From Gymnorhina tibicen (lineage: Eukaryota; Chordata; Aves; Passeriformes; Artamidae), in the NCBI GenBank assembly GCA_013399875.1, contig VXAZ01014478.1, forward strand, positions 62,001 to 126,000: a stretch of 64,000 nucleotides of DNA, read 5' to 3'. Under the pieces are notes generated by a model. It did not search any database and was not told where the DNA came from. It saw nothing but the letters and a program-made list of their open reading frames with translations. A program made the translations under genes and the position numbers. Positions 49,664 to 62,441 of the stretch are shown piece by piece. Positions within the stretch are counted from its first letter, which is position 1. Each line of letters begins with the position of its first letter.

Positions 49664-50000
49664 TGTGGATACAGAAAGGGCTGTTAGAAAGATTTTCCAG
49701 CTTCTTGCAGTGTTCTGTGTGAATCTTTCCTTTCTCATGCAAGCTATGTAAACAATAAGATGTTTTTGTATAACTATCTGGACACCTGGTGTTTATCTAA
49801 GTTTTGTTTATGATGGACTGGGGTAATGTTATTGCAATGGCTGTTGTAAGACCTTAGCCAATCACCCTAAGGGGTGGATGGTCACTGACCAATCTCCTTA
49901 TGTGATTAAGACATATAAGTGGACAATTAATTAATTAAATAACACACTTTCCTGCTGGATATGTGTGGTTTCATTTCCTCGTCCCTGCTATGCAACCACA
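49664..50000 (+). mobile_element. Solo LTR, sense, 337 bp, 6-bp TSD GTCCAG
   Basis: Begins TGTGGATACAG and ends tatgcaaccaca, flanked on each side by GTCCAG (49658-49663 and 50001-50006). Two CCAAT boxes (49858-49862, 49889-49893), a TATA box acatataag (about 49911) and a poly(A)-like ttaaataac (about 49935) follow in the order expected of an LTR. The 6-bp duplication and short length point to an ERVK-like (betaretrovirus-related) element, unlike the 5-bp duplications of the other LTRs here. No internal sequence remains. Confidence 0.85.
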
Positions 50001-50006
50001 GTCCAG

Positions 50007-50540
50007 CAGCAGTATTTTGCTGTGAATGACCCCCTTACCTGCATTTAGCATGTTGATTACTCAGTCCACTGAAGCACAGGGTGCTGAGCAGAGCCATCAG
50101 TCAATACAGTAATTTATAATGATCACCCTTCTGGGCAAACTAGGGGATGAACTAGTCATTACTGTTTTCTTCTAGCTGAGGAAATCTGTTCCCCTGTTGA
50201 TAAATATTCACCAAACAAACAGAAAAGCCTCTCTAACATATTCTTTTTACAGAGAAGTGAGAGGCTGTAGTTGAAACTGATTGTGCTTGAATACAGCTTA
50301 ATAAGAAAAAGCATCTCTTTTTAACCTACGAGACTCTGATAGATGTGTTCATCAATAACATAATTGGTTTAATGATACAAGAAGCTGATGTTAGGGTGGC
50401 TTCAAGTTAGGGAAAATGACTTCCCTTAAATGTGTTGGAAGCAATGCACAAACTGATGGCCACCATTCCACTGAAACAGAGGGCAAAATATGGACATGTC
50501 TCACGTTTCTACTGACTGTAGCTGAATGTCTCTTGCAGGC
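50007..50540. other. No gene or repeat recognised
   Basis: Unique DNA between the short LTR and the GC-rich block. Confidence 0.55.
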
Positions 50541-51160
50541 GTACAAAGGAAGGGTTGCTTTGTTTTGGCACCCTGCCAGGGCTCCCTCTGTGGGGCAAGT
50601 AACACCCTGACATGGCTAAGGGCCGGGGCCAGGGCTGGGACTGAAGGCTGGGGCTGGAGGTCGAGGCTGGTGCTGCCTACAGAACCTTCTGGAAAATTGC
50701 CTCTAGTATGGGAAGGAGCTGCTTGTACCGCCCACAGGACAGCCGGGGGCACAGGGAGTACAGCTGGGCAGGGGCCGGGGTGATGGAGGGCAGCCTTGTG
50801 CCATGGTGTGGCTGTGGGAGCCATCTCCTGGCCCGTGGGGGAAGGGACTGGCAAGGAGGGGGCTGTGGGGAGGTGGGGCGAGCCCTGTGAGTCACCTGCT
50901 TCACTTTCTACTCTTTTGTGGGGCTCTCTCTTTAGAGGCCTGTGCTGTGGCCAGGTACCGTCTTGTTTGTATCACCCGCCCTGGCGCCGGAGTGGGGGGC
51001 TCAGTTTGCTGCTGGGTTTGCTGTAGGAGGAGTATTTTGGTGGTCCTGACTGCATTTGCTGAGGAGGCAGCCAGGCTTGGAGGGGCCAAGAGCGAGGTTT
51101 TTGCAGAACCAGGGAGTAAAATCTCAGGGAAACTCACATGAGAAACAGCAACCAAGACCT
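50541..51160. other. GC-rich block of unknown nature
   Basis: Abrupt, roughly 600-bp rise in GC in AT-rich surroundings, with G-rich runs on the plus strand (gggccggggccagggctggg at about 50621; gggctgtggggaggtgggg at about 50861) and some CpGs (ggcgccgg). Frames are open on both strands for 60-117 codons, as expected from GC content. I recognise no CR1 terminus, LTR ends or protein domain. Options are an old retroposed mRNA, an unknown repeat, or a CpG-poor regulatory island. Confidence 0.4.
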
Positions 51161-54100
51161 GTTTGTGGTGGATGAGATGCCAGTCACTAAGGCTAAATTC
51201 TTTTAGACAAGAAGTGGTTTAGGAGAACAGAGGAAGAGGTAAGGGCAGACCCTGGAGGTGGTGAATGCAGGAGTGCTAGAGGACCAGACTTGTATAAGAG
51301 TTGTAGATGGCAGTACTATTTGCAAAATAGACCCCTGTTGTGGATCCTTGGCTTGAGGGCTGTATTTTATCTTGGACACTTCTGGATGACGGTAAGATAA
51401 GGAAGTAAGAAGTATTCAGCTCGGAACACTGGGGTTGTGTGGGTTCAGTTTAGTTTAACTTTCCACTTTTCACCAAAATACCAAATCATGTTGAATGACA
51501 CTCTCCTATGTTGCTGGTAAACCAGTCCAATCTGAGTGTTTCAGACTTGGAGTGCTATTTGTTCAGTGTGCAAATCCAAATGAAACAACATCAAGAGAGC
51601 CTCAGAGAGATGTGCAGCTGAGGCATGTTTCACAGACTCATGTGCTGAATTAATTCAGCCAGGCTGCTGGCAGATGGAGAGAGTCTCTGGTCTTTGCCTT
51701 ACTTAATCTTGCCATCCCATTGACAGTGGCCAGAGTAGCCCTTGAACAAGCTGTCATTCCTCATTGCTGCCAGACCTGTTGCTGGCAATTCCCTTAGCAC
51801 TTTGGTAACTATCCATGACCTTCTTGTTTCAGAAGTCTTTGGTTTTCCAAAATTGTTTTTTTATTCAAGCTGTCAGTCTCTTACAAAAATATAGGAAAAT
51901 GATGGGCAGTTTATGAAATGACAATGACTTTGTGGCATAGGCTCACATTCAGAGATTAATTTTGCCCCATCTCTCAAGCACAATATGTCATACTGATCAC
52001 AAAAAAGGTTATATTGTACTGGAGAAAGAGCTTTCCTGTAATTCCCAGGTTCAGGGGGAAGGATCCAGGAAGGTGGCTAATAAATTAATGGACTCATAAC
52101 TGGTGCCATTTGAACTGTTGTGAAAATACTGTTTACTAAATTGTATAATGGGAATGAAAACAACATTCTTTATGTTCTCACTCCCTGAGCCTAGTGCTTA
52201 AAACTCACATTTAAGTGATTAGTTAAATTCTGTATTTTATTCAAATGATTGCTTAATAATACTGAGTGACATCAGCTAAACTGTGATAACTGGAAAAACA
52301 AAGAAACCTATATTGGACGTAAGCTCTCACTCATGGTACAAATTCTGCCCTTTTCTTTATCAAATATTAAACTGAGGGGAAAAAAATAGCCAGGGATGGT
52401 TTTCGGAGGAATTTAAGATTATTGCAGTGGGAAAATACAGTTTTCTCATGTTTCCCTCTGACTGGAGATTTATGGACTGATGATGAAGCCACTTAAAACA
52501 TACACAAAATATATTCTGATTCTGCTTGCTCTCTGTCTTTATTGAGTCATAAATATATGTAAGATTTAAAGTCTCTAAATTTTTTTTCTGGCTCACTGAA
52601 GTTCTCCATTTTTTTTTCAGAAAGGCCTTATAAAGCAATCTGTTTAAAAAAAAAAAAAGGAAAATGTATCTGGCTTTTTGTGATGGGACTGTGAAAGAAG
52701 ATGTAGGTGGTTTCCAGAAAAAACACAATCTCTTCGCTCTGCTGCCACTGAGATGTATGTTTTGTAGGTTTCTTCAAGTATACATGCAAATGGATAACTT
52801 TCTATAATTGTTTTATTTTAGATTAGTAGAAAGCAGCATGATTTAGGTAAATCAAAAAAGATAAATTCCTTGGTTTGTTCTAAAGACAAAAAATCCAAAC
52901 CTAATCAAAGAATACCCAAAACCAACAACCAGCTGAAATTTCAGAGCTTGTGTCATCTCTTACCTTGGGCCAGATGAAAAGTCCGCTATCTGAAGATACT
53001 TCTTCAGTTCAGCTTCTTATATCAAAGGTTCCATAACTTAAATAAAAATTGTGACTCTTAGGTTTTTCTTTGACAAATGAGAGCAGAGCTTTTACTACAT
53101 TGTGGTGTTGTTCACAGGCTGTCAGAATATTTGCATGCATTTGGTATTTTTTCACTAACAGGTGCTATTATATACAGCCATTCACTGAATTCAAAAATCA
53201 AATAGTCTAGGAGGTTTCTGTGAGCCAAATGATAAAGGACTTTATTCTTAAGGGCATTTAATTTTCCTACTGGATTTTAATATAATAACCAAGTACTCAA
53301 ATGATAATTTTTAAAATTACCTTGTGAATTATTCCCAAATGCTGGTGAAACACATAGAGCTCTGCCATCAAAATTGCAAGTGGGGCATGATCAGTGTAGG
53401 AGCTGTTACTTATGCATATTATGTCTTATTTTATACAGCTGCCCATTATTATAATTTTCTTCTGGCCTGAACTCTTATCCATACATTTGTCTTGTCATAG
53501 AATACTTTGTGTTTTTTTCCAGCTAAATCGCAGCATATCTTGGTAAGACTGCACCCCAGGTGTTGTTTTCCTTTCTGGGATACACATGGCAGTCAACAAG
53601 AGAGAATCCTGAATTGCATGCCTAGAAATCTTTGTGGAAGATGAACAAAGGATTTCTTTACAAGTTTGTAGGAAATATGAACATGTAGGAACAATAAAGA
53701 AGAGCAGTTGTTATTTAGAAAAATTCCCTCAGTGAATCCTATTCTTTTTTATTTTACATGCTCTTAAAACTTTCTTTCTGTGCTTGTGGAATAGTCTATC
53801 GTACGTCCATCACAGAATAGCCTACAATTTCCTACAACGAGTGGAGTTATTCTCATATAGTACAAACTACAAGATGGTGCAGACCTAGTATTTAAATTCT
53901 AATCTATATCAGAGTATAATATAATTAATGAGTTATGCTACATGAATTAGGGGATCTTGAATAGATGCTGTTTTTTGAATTAATATTAATATGGTAAGCT
54001 TTTAACATTTGCCAGTTTGCATTGCAAAATTTCCCTTTATCAGAAAGGATTGAAAATTTGACAAATTAACATTGATTCTGAGGCAAAACTGCACTATTAT

Positions 54101-55108
54101 GTCACTGGTATCACTATTAGTGACATGTAGAGTCACATTACTCCTTAGGTACAAACCTTGTCTGAGCTGTGTGCGGAATACAAATATGGAAACATATTAA
54201 TACTGGAACTATAACACTAATTACTATTAATTAAAATTAAGCCACTTTTCTAAGGTGAAGGATTATTCATCACATGACAATTTTATATAAAGTCTGAGTA
54301 CCTTTCAAGTTTAATATTACAGTTTAAGTAAATATTGGGTGATGTGTGCAGAAAGAAGAGATTAAGCCCTCTGATTTTTTGTTTGTTTGTTTGTTTGTTT
54401 TTTATTTGGGGTTTTTGGTTCTATGCTATTGAAGAGGATCAGTCAAGTTAATCATGATGATCTTCTCTGTCTTCCTCTTGGCTCACTAATTTTTTGAGGA
54501 AATAATACTTATTCTCATGTCTTTACAGATCAGATCCCGTGACATTTTTTAATGCTTTTTTATGCCATATCTCAGCCCTATGTCAGTCAGGATTTTTCTT
54601 AAAGCATCATTGGATCAGATAAAATTTTCAAAGATATTTCAATAATCTTCAGCTGCTTGCTTCAGTTCTTTACTGCCTGAAGAAAGGAACAAGATATATT
54701 ATCAACAAATGAAGTATACCTTTCAAAATCAGGAAGCTTGAGTGGGGATTCCAAATTGATAGGTAGCTTAGAGTATTTGTCAAATGTTGATTTTTTTTAT
54801 CATGTCTGTTTTTCTGGGTGAAGCAAATAAGCATAGGTGTCTACACTGTGCATTTAACACCCCCAAATTTTGGGGTATAAGATGTGAAGATAAATGTTCT
54901 AGCTTAGTAAAGCCTTAGAACACTTTTCTAGAATGTGCAAGCCCTTGAGTATCTCTGTAGACAGCAAAAACAGGACTATTACTCCTCAGTTCCCCATGAG
55001 TTCTGTTTTCATAGAAGGTAGGTAATGCAATGTACTTGGAATACTATTACATCATACCATTATATTGAAGGTGGAGCGTAATTGAAGACGTGTGCAAAGC
55101 TACCTTCA
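51161..55108. other. AT-rich unique DNA, no gene recognised
   Basis: Contains a (GTTT)5 run at 54381-54400 within a T-rich tract. The 122-codon minus-strand frame at 52360-52728 is lysine/asparagine/phenylalanine-rich and unrecognised. Confidence 0.55.
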
Positions 55109-55172
55109 CAGAATCACAGAATATTGTGAGTTGGAAGGGTTTCACAAGGATCACTGAGTCCTTTCTGAAAGT
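55109..55172 (-). mobile_element. CR1 3' tail fragment, antisense
   Basis: cacagaatcacagaatattg, gagttggaagggtttcac and aaggatcactgagtcc are the complement of a CR1 3' terminus. Only about 60 bp remain. Confidence 0.8.
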
Positions 55173-55780
55173 AGACTTGTACTTGTTTGTGCTTTAAAGG
55201 AATTATTTGATGTAGTGAGCAAAATTTTTATTCAAATTTTCTTCTAAATAATGAGACTATTTGAGAAATACTATCTCTTGATATTTGAAGGACTTCTTGT
55301 GAAAACTGAAATTTAAAAAGATAATTCTGTGCAGTTTAACTTTAGCAGACATTAAGTATTTGACAGGAAAAATACTTTTTTTTGCCAGGGGAGAAAAGTA
55401 TTTTGCCTGGAAAAAATATATTGAGCTCATTTTTCTTTCACGAGTTTTTCAAATCTAGACAAGTTTTGAGAGTACACCATAAAATAATTGTCTTTGTCTG
55501 ACATGTATCATTGAAGTAGCTGATATATATTGGATTTCAATAAGAAAAATATGGAGGGGTTCTGCTATTAAGCTAGACATGAATTTTGCCTGAATGTTGT
55601 GATAAATTTAAGTAGATCATTAAGGGGCAGGCGGAAAAGAATATTTATAATTATGCAGAAGGAAGACAGGGTGATGCCCTATTTTAATCTTTAGGGTGAA
55701 GAAGAACATCAGTTGTGCTGGATGCCCTTGGTAGGCTCAGTAGGCTTTCTCTGAAGCGCTTCTCCCTCTCAGGTGTGTTT
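55173..55780. other. No gene or repeat recognised
   Basis: AT-rich interval between a CR1 tail and the solo LTR at 55786. Confidence 0.55.
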
Positions 55781-55785
55781 ATGCC

Positions 55786-56440
55786 TGTGACGGTTTAGGC
55801 CAAATTGAGGGAAACGTCCAAAAGGAACGTCTCCTCAAAGGAAGGCAGGCCACAACCACCCCTCCCCCCAGCTGGGTTCGGGAAAAAACAAATTTTCCTC
55901 AGAGGAAAGTGAAGGAGAAAATAAAACTATTTATTTAACAAACACACAGGAAAACAATACTAACAAGGCTAAATAACAAAATCTCTCGCTCTGGAGAGAA
56001 AACCTGAAAGATTTTAGAGTCCTTCTGTGCGTGCGGTCTCTCTCCTCCTCCTCGGAGCTGGGTTGGCGTGGGGGGCCCCCCCCTCCAGGCCGGTGGAAGG
56101 TCCCCCGGTGGGGTTCTGATGTTCTGGTGTTCTGAACAAGTCCAGAAGAGAAGAAGGAAAAAAAAACGAAGTCCCAAGAGGGAAAAAAACTCAACTCTCC
56201 GTCCCTCTCCGAAGAAACAGAGCCGAAGAAACTGACCGAAAAGCCAGAAAAAGTGCTTCCCCTGCTCGCAGCAGCAGTAGCTAATCTCTGTGTCCTTGAA
56301 GCACAAACTGTTTTGAAAAGTTCACTCAGTTTTTTTTCTCTGTCTCTTGCATCCAGTTTTAAAGGCATAGAAAGGCTCAGGAATCATGTCTGGGCATAGA
56401 GCAATGGTAGGGGATACAACAGCACAGTCACCCCAAGACA
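55786..56440 (-). mobile_element. Solo LTR, antisense, 655 bp, TSD ATGCC
   Basis: On the plus strand it runs from tgtgacggtttaggcc to agtcaccccaagaca, flanked by ATGCC on both sides (55781-55785 and 56441-56445). In its own orientation it begins TGTCTTGGGGTGACTG, like the sense LTR at 22152-22945, has a TATA-like ctttaaaactgg (complement of about 56351-56362), an AATAAA signal (complement of 55930-55935), and ends aaaccgtcaca. Its low decay and intact target duplication suggest a young insertion. The 145- and 123-codon minus-strand frames (55931-56368) fall wholly within the LTR transcript, are out of frame with each other and show no retroviral domain. Confidence 0.93.
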
Positions 56441-56445
56441 ATGCC

Positions 56446-59400
56446 ACCAGAAATGACAACACATGGAGGAAAACTTGCAAGATGTATTCGAGTGCAGCAG
56501 CCTATTCATAAATGTGATGTTGTGTTTCACGCCTGATATTTTTTACAGTTGTGGTGGACACTTGCACCATCAGAAGTAATTAAGAGCAAACAAAGGAGTT
56601 GTGCTCAAAGAAACAAAAGCTTAAAGTTATCTGTACGGCTTTGTGCTGTAACTGTTGTAAGTTATTGCATAACCCAGCATTTGTGTATTTTAGGAATGCA
56701 ACAGGTATGCTACAGCAACTGTTGCAAGGGGAAAGGTTTCTTGTCAGGTTATGTTGTCAGCTCTCAACAAAATGAATCACACACGGTAGGTGAGTGAGCT
56801 GTCCCTGTGTTTATGATCCCTGGCTCATTCCACAGCTTTTATTTGCTTCCATTTCAAAGACATTTTACTACTTTTGTACAGCAAATTGTATCTACACCAT
56901 AAAGTAGCAGTTGCAGCTTTTACAAGTCTGGGATTACATATTCCCTGGACAGTTTTCTTTTCATAGGGACAAGTCTTGAGATATCAAAATTCTAGAAATG
57001 CAGAAAATTGTTAGAGGAAAGTTGGCCCCAGGTGACAAAAGGAAATTGGAAGACAAGAGAAGAAATAAAAAATAAATACAGTCCTATTGTGGCAGAGGAC
57101 CAGCTGCAATAGCTGTTTCTCTACTCCCCTGTGTTTGTGAATCTTGGCTTCTCTTGTTAAAGGTGGAATTTTTTCTAGGAAGGGCTTGATAAATGCTTCA
57201 TGCACATGTACACACATGGAAAGGTGACTTGTGGTGTCAGGGCAATAGTGCGGAAAGGGACTAGCATGGCTAGGAGGTGAGAATAAAAGGGAGGGAGTAT
57301 GAAAAGTGCTGTAGACCTGTACCTTATAACCTACTTTTTGAGCTTTCACTTGCAGACCCTGTGTGGTTACTTCCTCTCTTTCTACATATTAAGGAAAGCA
57401 AAAGATGGACACTAAAATAAAAAATGTAACTCCCTGAAACCAAATAAAATTTCCTATTTGTGCTTAATTAACAAATTTGCTGAAACTAATATCTTTGTTG
57501 CAAAATCAGTATTATGGTGCTGGGGTTTCATTTTTCAGAGCGAGTCACTGTGAACACTGTGGTGCCTGGAGGGTTAAAAGTGTCTAATGTGAGTATCAAT
57601 TAATAGTTTTCTAGTGACAAGGAACTCTGTAATAATTTCTTGTTTACACTTCTGCCTTAATTAGCATATAAACATGAAAAATTACAAGATACTGTTCCAG
57701 TTTCTCTCAAAAATCTATCACTTAGCGCTTGACCTAGGAGGATGTAGTTTACTTTATGCTTGACTTAGGAGGATACAGAGAACAGAAAACTGGAAAATCC
57801 TCAGATGGCTTGTTTCTTTCATTATGAACTAGTCCTCTAGAGTTTCTGATCACATCTTAGCTGTCATATGGGCCTTGCTGTCTCACCCTGTCCTGTGGTA
57901 CCACAAGCAAGAATGCAAGAGATGCTCCGTCTAACAGAGCTAATGAATGATCCCTGAATACTTTGGAATGCTCTGCAAAGTAGAAGTCAAAAGAAAGATA
58001 CTATAAAGGGCAGCTCTAGCTACTTTGTAGCAGAGCTCAAACATTGCATATCCCTGTCTTGGATAAAAATCTTAGATAATTGCAGGAAATTTGTGGTACA
58101 GATGAAAATTAAAAATGCTTAAAACACTCAGTTAGATTTTGGGAGAGTATTTCTTCCTAATGCTAAATCTCATGACAAGTCTAATCATAAATATTTATCA
58201 GATCATCTAAAGTTTATATATAAACTTAGGCAACAATTTAAGATTTCTGTTGCAATTGCACGTTTTTACATTGTCCTCATCTGGTCTCTAGCTACTGTAA
58301 TCTTGAAAATGTTGGGAAAATGGTTTGGAAAAGCCCTTAGAGCTCAAATTATTGATGTATTTTGTGTTGGAAAACTCACATCCATGGCCTACTTTTGCAA
58401 ATGTCCAATGGTACCAGGTATGTTTAAGATGATTTCAAAGAAAGAGTAAGCCTATTCAATTTTGAATCCTTTGAGAAAGATCATCCATAATAATCAAAAT
58501 ATTTTGATACCTGTCACTTGAGCTTTGTCTTGCAAATCTAAACTTTTGTTTTCTAGAATGTCTGTGTTTTGTGACACATGCAGTTACTGTAAAGTCCTTA
58601 GAAACTCGCTGCAGAATTATTTTTTTTGAAGATTATGTGATGTCAGAGGTGTCACTTCTAAATTTGAAATAAAGTGCAAAACAATTCCATTAAGCTCATA
58701 TTTACCTGTCTTCACTAGAATGTTCAGCTGACATAAACATTTCCATGTGGAAAACTTAAATGTACATTCTTAAAAAATATCAAATTTCCTCTTTCTGTGA
58801 AAGTCCTTCAGAACTGAAAACAGACATCATTGGTATCTCAAACAGCCTGCATTTAATCTGCCTTTAATTATGCATGTCCTTTTTTATCCTCTGTATATGC
58901 TTTACACATTAATTAAACTAAGATTTCAGTGATGTTGCAGGAATTCTGAATTTTTTGTTTGTTTTTTTTTTACCCCATGCACCTTCCCTTCCCCACTCCC
59001 CAGCTGAGACTGAAACAGTACCAAAATGGAGAAGTATATTTCAGTGTTGAGGAAAAGGTGCTAAATCTTTTTTTTTAAGTTTGGAAAGAAAAAATAAATT
59101 ATAGGAATTGAAATAACAATTAAGGAACTTGAGGAAACAGAAATCTTCTCCTTTCTATTCTAAGTATTTAGTGACAAATTAGCCATAGATGCAATGTGTT
59201 TGCACAATTGTAATCTCTCTTCAGACCTCACATAAACATAGCAAAAAGCTAAATATATTGAAGATGGCATAATTAATGCATGACTTTTGATACTAAGTGG
59301 TGTAAATCTTTATTGATTTATATGATGGCCTGAACTCCATAGAAACTATAGATCCAAGAAGTGTCCTTTTGTCCTTTCTCTGTTTATAGTTGACCTTTAA

Positions 59401-61189
59401 GAAAGGTCTAAAAAAGAGAAGAGGGCTGCAGTCATCTTAGTCTTGCAGTGTCTTGAGCCAATTCATGAATGACCGCTACGTACTGGGAGAAAAAATTGCT
59501 GTCCAGTGCTGAAAGGCTGCTAAACCATATTAAAGAAGTAGTGATGAATGTCTTCTGCCATAATTCACTGTAGTTTACTTTTATAAAAGGCAAAAACTTG
59601 AGGTCCACTTCTGAATATCTAAACACTGGAGTTTTTACTTCCTAGCTAGCTGTCAACAGAAGCACTAATGCTAAAATTCACCCTGAAAAATTATTTTGAA
59701 TCCTCCTTCAGCTATTGTCTTAAGGATGCTTAGTAAGAAAACAACAGTCAGACCGAGTTGATCTAAGAAAGTGTGCTGTAACTTTAGGGACATAAAGACA
59801 GACAGCTCTATCAAGACAAGTGGAATTTGGGAGTGAAATATTTGTGGCATTTTGAGAGGAAGAAAAGTGTTCTAGCTGGTATTACAGTATCTCATTCTTC
59901 ACTTAAAAACAGCAGTGCTGCTGATTCCAAGTCCTGACCTGAAATTCATTTGTTTATCTGAAACACAGGCACAATGGTGGACTGAGGACATGCTTCTAGG
60001 CAAGCCTTTATCCAAACATATTTTCCTAGCTTATAAAATTTATCTAGATGGTTATTTGGTTATTTAGTTCAGTGCACTGGCTATGGAAAAAAAGCCAGAA
60101 AACAAACGATAGACACATCCTATTATTCCTGCACACACACACACCCCCCACACCCCTTTTCTGAAGGCATTTACAGCACCATTCATGCAATACAATTAAC
60201 AATCATCTTTATGCATAGAAGAAAATAAATCTCCCCTTCTCCTGTTTTGTAAGTTCCACTGCATGCTGCACAAAATAAAAACTTGTAAAGCTGAAATTAA
60301 AAGGGAACAGATTTTTAAAACTGCATGATCATTACAATATTACATTATCTGTATTTTATTATTTATACAAAGATCTTCTTGCTACTTAGAATTATGCACA
60401 ATTTCTTTTTTTAAAGTAAATTTTTTTTCTAGGAGATGATTAACAGAGATGAGAAATTTCAAGTTTAGGTTGTTTTTTTTTTTGCCATGCAAAGGTAGCA
60501 TGCGGTTTACTCCTACTGTTATTCAGAAAACAGGATAGCAAGAGCAATGACAATTTAGTGTCTCTGTACAGTCAGTTCACCCCTATCAAGGAGAATGTTG
60601 AGACATCCATTTTTATTCTTCCTTGTCCTCTGCTGCTGATTGTAAGAATACTAAGGAAGTTAAAGAATGTGTTTGTCAACTAGAACATCTTTCTGTTATG
60701 ACCTGGATATTCATCACCAGTCTTACTTTAGAAGTATGGAATAATGATAAATTTGGGTGCTAGCTGGTCTAATCTGGCTGTCAAACAGCAACCTTGAGTT
60801 GAGATGCTCTTTTATCTTGTGAAACACACAGATTCATGAGACATTCACTCTTTAAGTAAAATTAACTATTTAGCTTTTCTTCACCAACCAGGTGTGATGG
60901 TGTTTTGAATTTAATTTATGCAGTAAACAAACAGTGAAATTTGTTTCTGTCAGCACTTCCATCTTGGAAAGAGCAAAGCAAAACAAAGAATGTGGTGCAG
61001 TGATTAATGATTGTGATTAACTCTCTACAGGTTATGGCTTCATGCCCCAATGATTCTTCTGTCATTACTCTGTATAAGATGCTACATTAAGCACATATGC
61101 CCTCATCCATATGGCTTGCTAAAAACCAAGAGGTTGACCTTTGGCTTTGTATTTTTCACAAATGCACTTTAAATGCTGAATGTGTAACT
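56446..61189. other. AT-rich unique DNA, no gene recognised
   Basis: A short imperfect direct repeat of about 21 bp (gcttgacctaggaggat / gcttgacttaggaggat at 57727 and 57758) and a C/A run at 60130-60157 are the only local structures. The minus-strand 112-codon frame at 57011-57349 is unrecognised. Confidence 0.55.
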
Positions 61190-61762
61190 TGTGCATCCTG
61201 GGCTGCAGTAAGAGGAGTGTTGCCCCTGGGTTAAAGGAGGTGATCTTTCCCCTCTACTCAGCACTGGTGAGGCTGCACCTGGAGTTCTTTGTTCACTTCA
61301 GTGCTCCCAAGAACAGCAAGGACGTGAACAAATTGGGAAGGGTCACAGGGAAGGGTCACAAGGTTGACAAAAGGACTGGAGCATCTTGCCTACAAAGAAA
61401 GGTTGAGAGAGCTGGGACTGTTGAGGCTGAGGAAGAGAAGACTCCATGAGACCTCACCAACGTGCATAAAATACCTGAAGTGAGGCTACAAAAGCAGTGG
61501 AGACTGTTCTCTCTTTAGTGGTGACTAGAGGCAATGTGCTCAATATACAACACAGAAGGTTTTCTCTGAACATCAGGAAATGTGTTTTACTGTGAGGATG
61601 ACTGAGTGCAGGTTTCCCCCAGAGGTTGTATAGAGTCGATCACTGGACATATTCAAAGCTGCCTGGACATGATCCTGTGCAACCAGCTACAGGTGTCCCT
61701 GTCTGAGCAGAGTAGGGCTGTACCAGATGATTGCAGGAGGTCCCTTCCGACCTCAATCATCC
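61190..61762 (+). mobile_element. CR1 LINE 3' end, sense
   Basis: Starts with tgcatcctgggctgcagtaagaggagtg (RT peptide region ILGCSKRSVAPG) and continues gaggctgcacctggagttct, the HLEFFVHFSAP region, gttgagagagctgggactgtt, caggaaatgtgttttactgtgagg, agaggttgtatagag, and ends ggtcccttccgacctcaatcatcc. Frames are shifted and the terminal repeat is lost. The right end directly meets an LTR fragment. Confidence 0.88.
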
Positions 61763-61764
61763 AG

Positions 61765-62063
61765 GGGTTTCTCCGTCCCCTTGTGCTGCTTGGTGAGGGG
61801 GAAGGAGAAAAGTGGGAGAAAATGTGGTTTAGTTTTTCTTTTGTTTCTCAGCATTGTACTTTATTTCTAGTTGCCAGTAAATTAAATTAATTTGCCTCAA
61901 GTTGCTTTGGTTTTGGTTGTGATGGTAATCAGTAAGCGATCTTTCTGGTTTTATTGTGAACCACAAGCTTTTTGATTTTATTTTCTCCCCTCCTTTGTTG
62001 AGGTGGAAGAATAAGAGAGTAGGTAGGTTCGGCCTGGTGGTCTGCCAAAGTCAATCCACCACA
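61765..62063 (+). mobile_element. LTR 3' fragment, sense
   Basis: Ends ctgccaaagtcaatccaccaca, a typical bird ERV LTR 3' terminus with ..CA end, preceded by a T-rich section (about 61830-61980). The 5' part including any TATA box is missing, and the following bases (gacat) have no partner at the left edge, so this is a truncated fragment rather than a complete solo LTR. Confidence 0.5.
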
Positions 62064-62441
62064 GACATAAATAGAAATAAAACCTTTTAGCTTGATTATA
62101 GCTTATTATGTTTCTAATTTTTAAAAATCAATTAGAGTGTATATTAACAGGAAGAACAGAACTGTGATTCACATACCAATTACCACAGAATGTCTAGAGA
62201 ATGATTATGACTTTTTTTTTAATTAATCATGTTTTAGGACTAAAGAAGGAAAAATATTTTACAAGTTCTGAAGTCTTGTGTGTAACCCTATACATGTTAC
62301 AAATTTCCTTGGTGCTTCCTTAAAATGGAATTCATTAAAAGGATATCTGTTTAAGTTACTCTGTTTAAGAAAGCTCATTTTTCATATTCATTTAGTCTTT
62401 AGCTATGAAAATCAAATAAATCACTTCTTTACTACAAGAAG
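62064..62441. other. No gene or repeat recognised
   Basis: AT-rich interval between the LTR fragment and the antisense CR1. Confidence 0.55.

Noticed and set aside
55931..56368. 145- and 123-codon minus-strand frames
   Set aside because: Both lie inside the solo LTR bounded by ATGCC duplications, overlap out of frame, and show no retroviral domain.
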